The notes beneath the pieces are model-generated. The model was not told where the DNA came from, made no database searches, and worked only from the letters and a program-made list of their open reading frames with translations. From NCBI GenBank assembly GCA_937982495.1, contig CALJLX010000563.1, positions 1 to 6,941 on the forward strand: a DNA stretch of 6,941 nt, given 5' to 3'. The position numbers and the translations under genes are program-made. The stretch comes from an uncultured Desulfuromonas sp. (lineage in GTDB: Bacteria > Desulfobacterota > Desulfuromonadia > Desulfuromonadales > Trichloromonadaceae). The stretch's first letter is position 1. Every line of letters begins with the position of its first letter. Below, in pieces: positions 5,768-6,941 of the stretch.

Positions 5768-6831
5768 TGTTTAGCCTTCCCTTTGAGACTGTAGACGTAA
5801 GCAAGGATTTCCGCCACCGCCGTATAGAGCTCTTCGGGGACGGCATCCCCCACTTCAAACTTGTACAAGGCGCGCGCCACCGGCACGTTTTCCACCAACG
5901 GCACGCCGTGTTCCCGGGCGATGTCGCGAATCTTCATGGCCAGGGTGTCGGCGCCCTTGGCGACGATCTGCGGGGCATCCATCTCCTCGCGGCGGTAGGC
6001 GATGGCGATGGAAAGATGGGTCGGGTTGGTGATGACCACGTCGGCCTTGGGAATCTCCGCCATCATCCGCTTGCGCGCCATCTGCATCTGGATCTGGCGG
6101 ATCTTGCCCTTGATCAGCGGATCCCCCTCGGTCTCCTTGTACTCTTCCTTCTGCTCCTGCTTGGTCATCTTCATCTTCTCTTCCATCTCCCAGCGCACGA
6201 AAAGATAGTCGAGCAGCGCCAGCACGATGAGGATGCCGCAGGTCTTGAGCAGCACGGAAAAAGCCAGGCGACCGATAAAGGCGACCGTGCTCACCGGCGG
6301 CATGTCGACCAGATACATGGCCGCCTCGAATTCGTTCCGTACCGTCTGATAGGCGAAATAGCCGATGACCAGGACCTTGACCAGCGACTTGAGGACCTCG
6401 ATGAAGGAGCGCTTGGAGATGAACTTGCTCGCGCCCTTGATCGGGTCGAGTTTGCTCAGGTCCGGCTCCATCGGCTTGGTGGTAAAAAGCCAGCCGATCT
6501 GCATGAAGCTGGAGAAAAAACCGATCACCAGCACCAGCGCCAGCAGGGGGGCGACCAGGAGGCCGAGGCGGGAGAGGAGAAAGAGGAAGAGACCCTGCAC
6601 CGAAACCGGCGTCAGTTCGAACTCCCCCACCATGTTGAGCAGGCCGCGCGTCAGATGTTCCAACTGCCCCCAGAAGTAGGGGGCGTAAAAAAACCAGAGC
6701 AGCAGGAAAAAAGTCATCAGCGCGGCGGTGTGCACCTCGCGACTCTGGGCGACCTGGCCCTTTTCGCGAAAGTCCTGCCGCCGCTTGCCTGACGCCTGTT
6801 CTGTTCTGGAGTCTTTGTCCTCGTCGGCCAT
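5764..6831 (-). CDS. flhB: Flagellar export switch protein FlhB
   Basis: A 355-residue protein, typical for the family. The hydrophilic N-terminus MADEDKDSRTEQASGKRRQD carries the family's TE-A-(S/T)-x-KR pattern and is followed by four membrane segments (about 34-54, 83-112, 148-164, 184-212). The cytosolic domain contains NPTH at 269-272 (nucleotides 6027-6016). In FlhB and its injectisome homologues, cleavage between the Asn and Pro of this motif lets the export gate change from rod/hook to filament substrates. All catalytically relevant motif residues are present, so autocleavage is expected. The start is fixed: an in-frame TGA lies two codons upstream (6840-6838) and the next Met codon is far downstream. 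The GAAGGGG before the ATG is unusually close, one base away. It is the first gene of the visible operon and overlaps flhA by 4 bases. In many genomes fliR precedes it; none is visible in the remaining 110 bases. Confidence 0.97.
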   Translation of the reverse strand: MADEDKDSRTEQASGKRRQDFREKGQVAQSREVHTAALMTFFLLLWFFYAPYFWGQLEHLTRGLLNMVGEFELTPVSVQGLFLFLLSRLGLLVAPLLALVLVIGFFSSFMQIGWLFTTKPMEPDLSKLDPIKGASKFISKRSFIEVLKSLVKVLVIGYFAYQTVRNEFEAAMYLVDMPPVSTVAFIGRLAFSVLLKTCGILIVLALLDYLFVRWEMEEKMKMTKQEQKEEYKETEGDPLIKGKIRQIQMQMARKRMMAEIPKADVVITNPTHLSIAIAYRREEMDAPQIVAKGADTLAMKIRDIAREHGVPLVENVPVARALYKFEVGDAVPEELYTAVAEILAYVYSLKGKAKQ

Positions 6832-6888
6832 GCCCCTTCACTTTCCCGCTCGATTCCGGCTTCATGCCGCGGACTACAGGTTCTCATC

Positions 6889-6904
6889 AGCAAAACCCGG
6901 TCCA
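6889..6904 (-). promoter_or_regulatory. Candidate sigma-54 (-24/-12) promoter of the flhB-flhA-flhF-flhG-fliA operon
   Basis: The minus strand reads TGGACCGGGTTTTGCT. It matches TGGCACG-N4-TTGCW at 10 of 12 fixed positions, with the invariant GG (6903-6902) and GC (6891-6890) exactly 10 bases apart. Transcription would begin near 6878, giving a leader of about 45 bases before flhB. Sigma-54 promoters need an upstream activator site, which would lie beyond the window. Sigma-54 control of the export/placement genes fits the flagellar hierarchy of polar flagellates. Confidence 0.6.
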
Positions 6905-6940
6905 ATTTCTTCAATGGATGAAAAGACCGGCGTTTTTTTT
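6896..6940 (+). terminator. Possible rightward intrinsic terminator
   Basis: On the plus strand CCGGTC (6897-6902) pairs with GACCGG (6925-6930), separated by a 22-base loop, and is followed after CG by eight T residues (6933-6940). The stem is short and the loop long, so it would be a weak terminator, for transcription running away from the operon. No plus-strand gene ends here. The hairpin overlaps the -24 part of the sigma-54 motif. Confidence 0.3.
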
Positions 6941-6941
6941 C

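Larger units (their letters stand above)
6832..6941 (-). other. Leader region upstream of flhB (no convincing gene)
   Basis: This stretch is more AT-rich than the genes. It holds a sigma-54-like promoter motif and a hairpin. One minus-strand frame is open from the right edge to a TAG at 6876-6874 and would end ...FADENL, 42 bases before flhB. Its third codon positions are AT-rich, unlike every gene here, so it is more likely non-coding than the tail of an upstream gene such as fliR. The window edge prevents a firm decision. Confidence 0.5.

Noticed and set aside
3539..5794. 751-codon plus-strand frame covering all of flhA
   Set aside because: It mirrors flhA and is dominated by Asp, Gly, His and Gln repeats derived from antisense membrane-helix codons. 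No domain, no ribosome binding site and no supporting context.
5767..6792. 341-codon plus-strand frame over flhB
   Set aside because: Antisense shadow of flhB with a His/Leu/Gln-rich translation; begins exactly at the flhA/flhB junction by chance.
6874..6941. Open minus-strand frame ending in TAG, possible tail of an upstream gene
   Set aside because: About 21 codons only, with AT-rich third positions unlike the operon genes and overlapping promoter-like sequence. It cannot be called without sequence to the right.
1..6941. A new multi-gene system hidden among the genes
   Set aside because: All five large genes are standard flagellar genes with intact motifs. Only the 134-residue gene is poorly characterised, and it too fits a flagellar role.

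Overview
The window is a compact flagellar operon on the minus strand of a GC-rich Gram-negative bacterium. Gene order, gene content and the use of both sigma-54-like and sigma-28-like promoter motifs fit a Desulfuromonadales (Geobacter / Desulfuromonas / Pelobacter) type of organism. That placement is inferred from synteny and style, not from any database match. Presence of both FlhF and FlhG suggests flagella with controlled polar placement and number.

Read in the direction of transcription (right to left), the layout starts with a short AT-richer leader (6832-6941) carrying a good sigma-54 -24/-12 motif. Six genes follow almost without gaps: flhB (6831-5764), flhA (5767-3686), flhF (3696-2443), flhG (2446-1529), fliA (1526-765) and a small membrane-anchored coiled-coil protein of 134 residues (761-357). 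The junctions are an ATGA overlap, an 11-base overlap, another ATGA overlap, a 2-base gap and a 3-base gap. This strongly suggests one transcript with coupled translation. Next comes a non-coding stretch (74-356) holding a hairpin directly after the last stop codon, a 122-base palindromic repeat element, a clear Rho-independent terminator, and a promoter region. The last feature is the first 24 codons of a flagellar rod gene, most likely flgF, which runs off the left edge.

The genes work together. FlhA and FlhB form the membrane core and substrate-specificity switch of the flagellar type III export gate. FlhF (SRP-type GTPase) and FlhG (MinD-type ATPase) set where and how many flagella are built. 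FliA is the flagellar sigma factor for late genes. The 134-residue protein sits immediately after the sigma factor gene, as swrB does after sigD in Bacillus, and has the same general architecture, so it may be an accessory factor for export-gate assembly. The flgF promoter region carries an exact sigma-28 -10 octamer next to a sigma-54 -24/-12 motif, so the FliA encoded here may feed directly onto the next transcription unit.

No novel multi-gene system is visible: the coding content is canonical. The points worth a second look are mostly non-coding: the palindromic element inserted between two near-identical hairpins, the overlapping sigma-54/sigma-28 promoter motifs, and the SwrB-like small gene.
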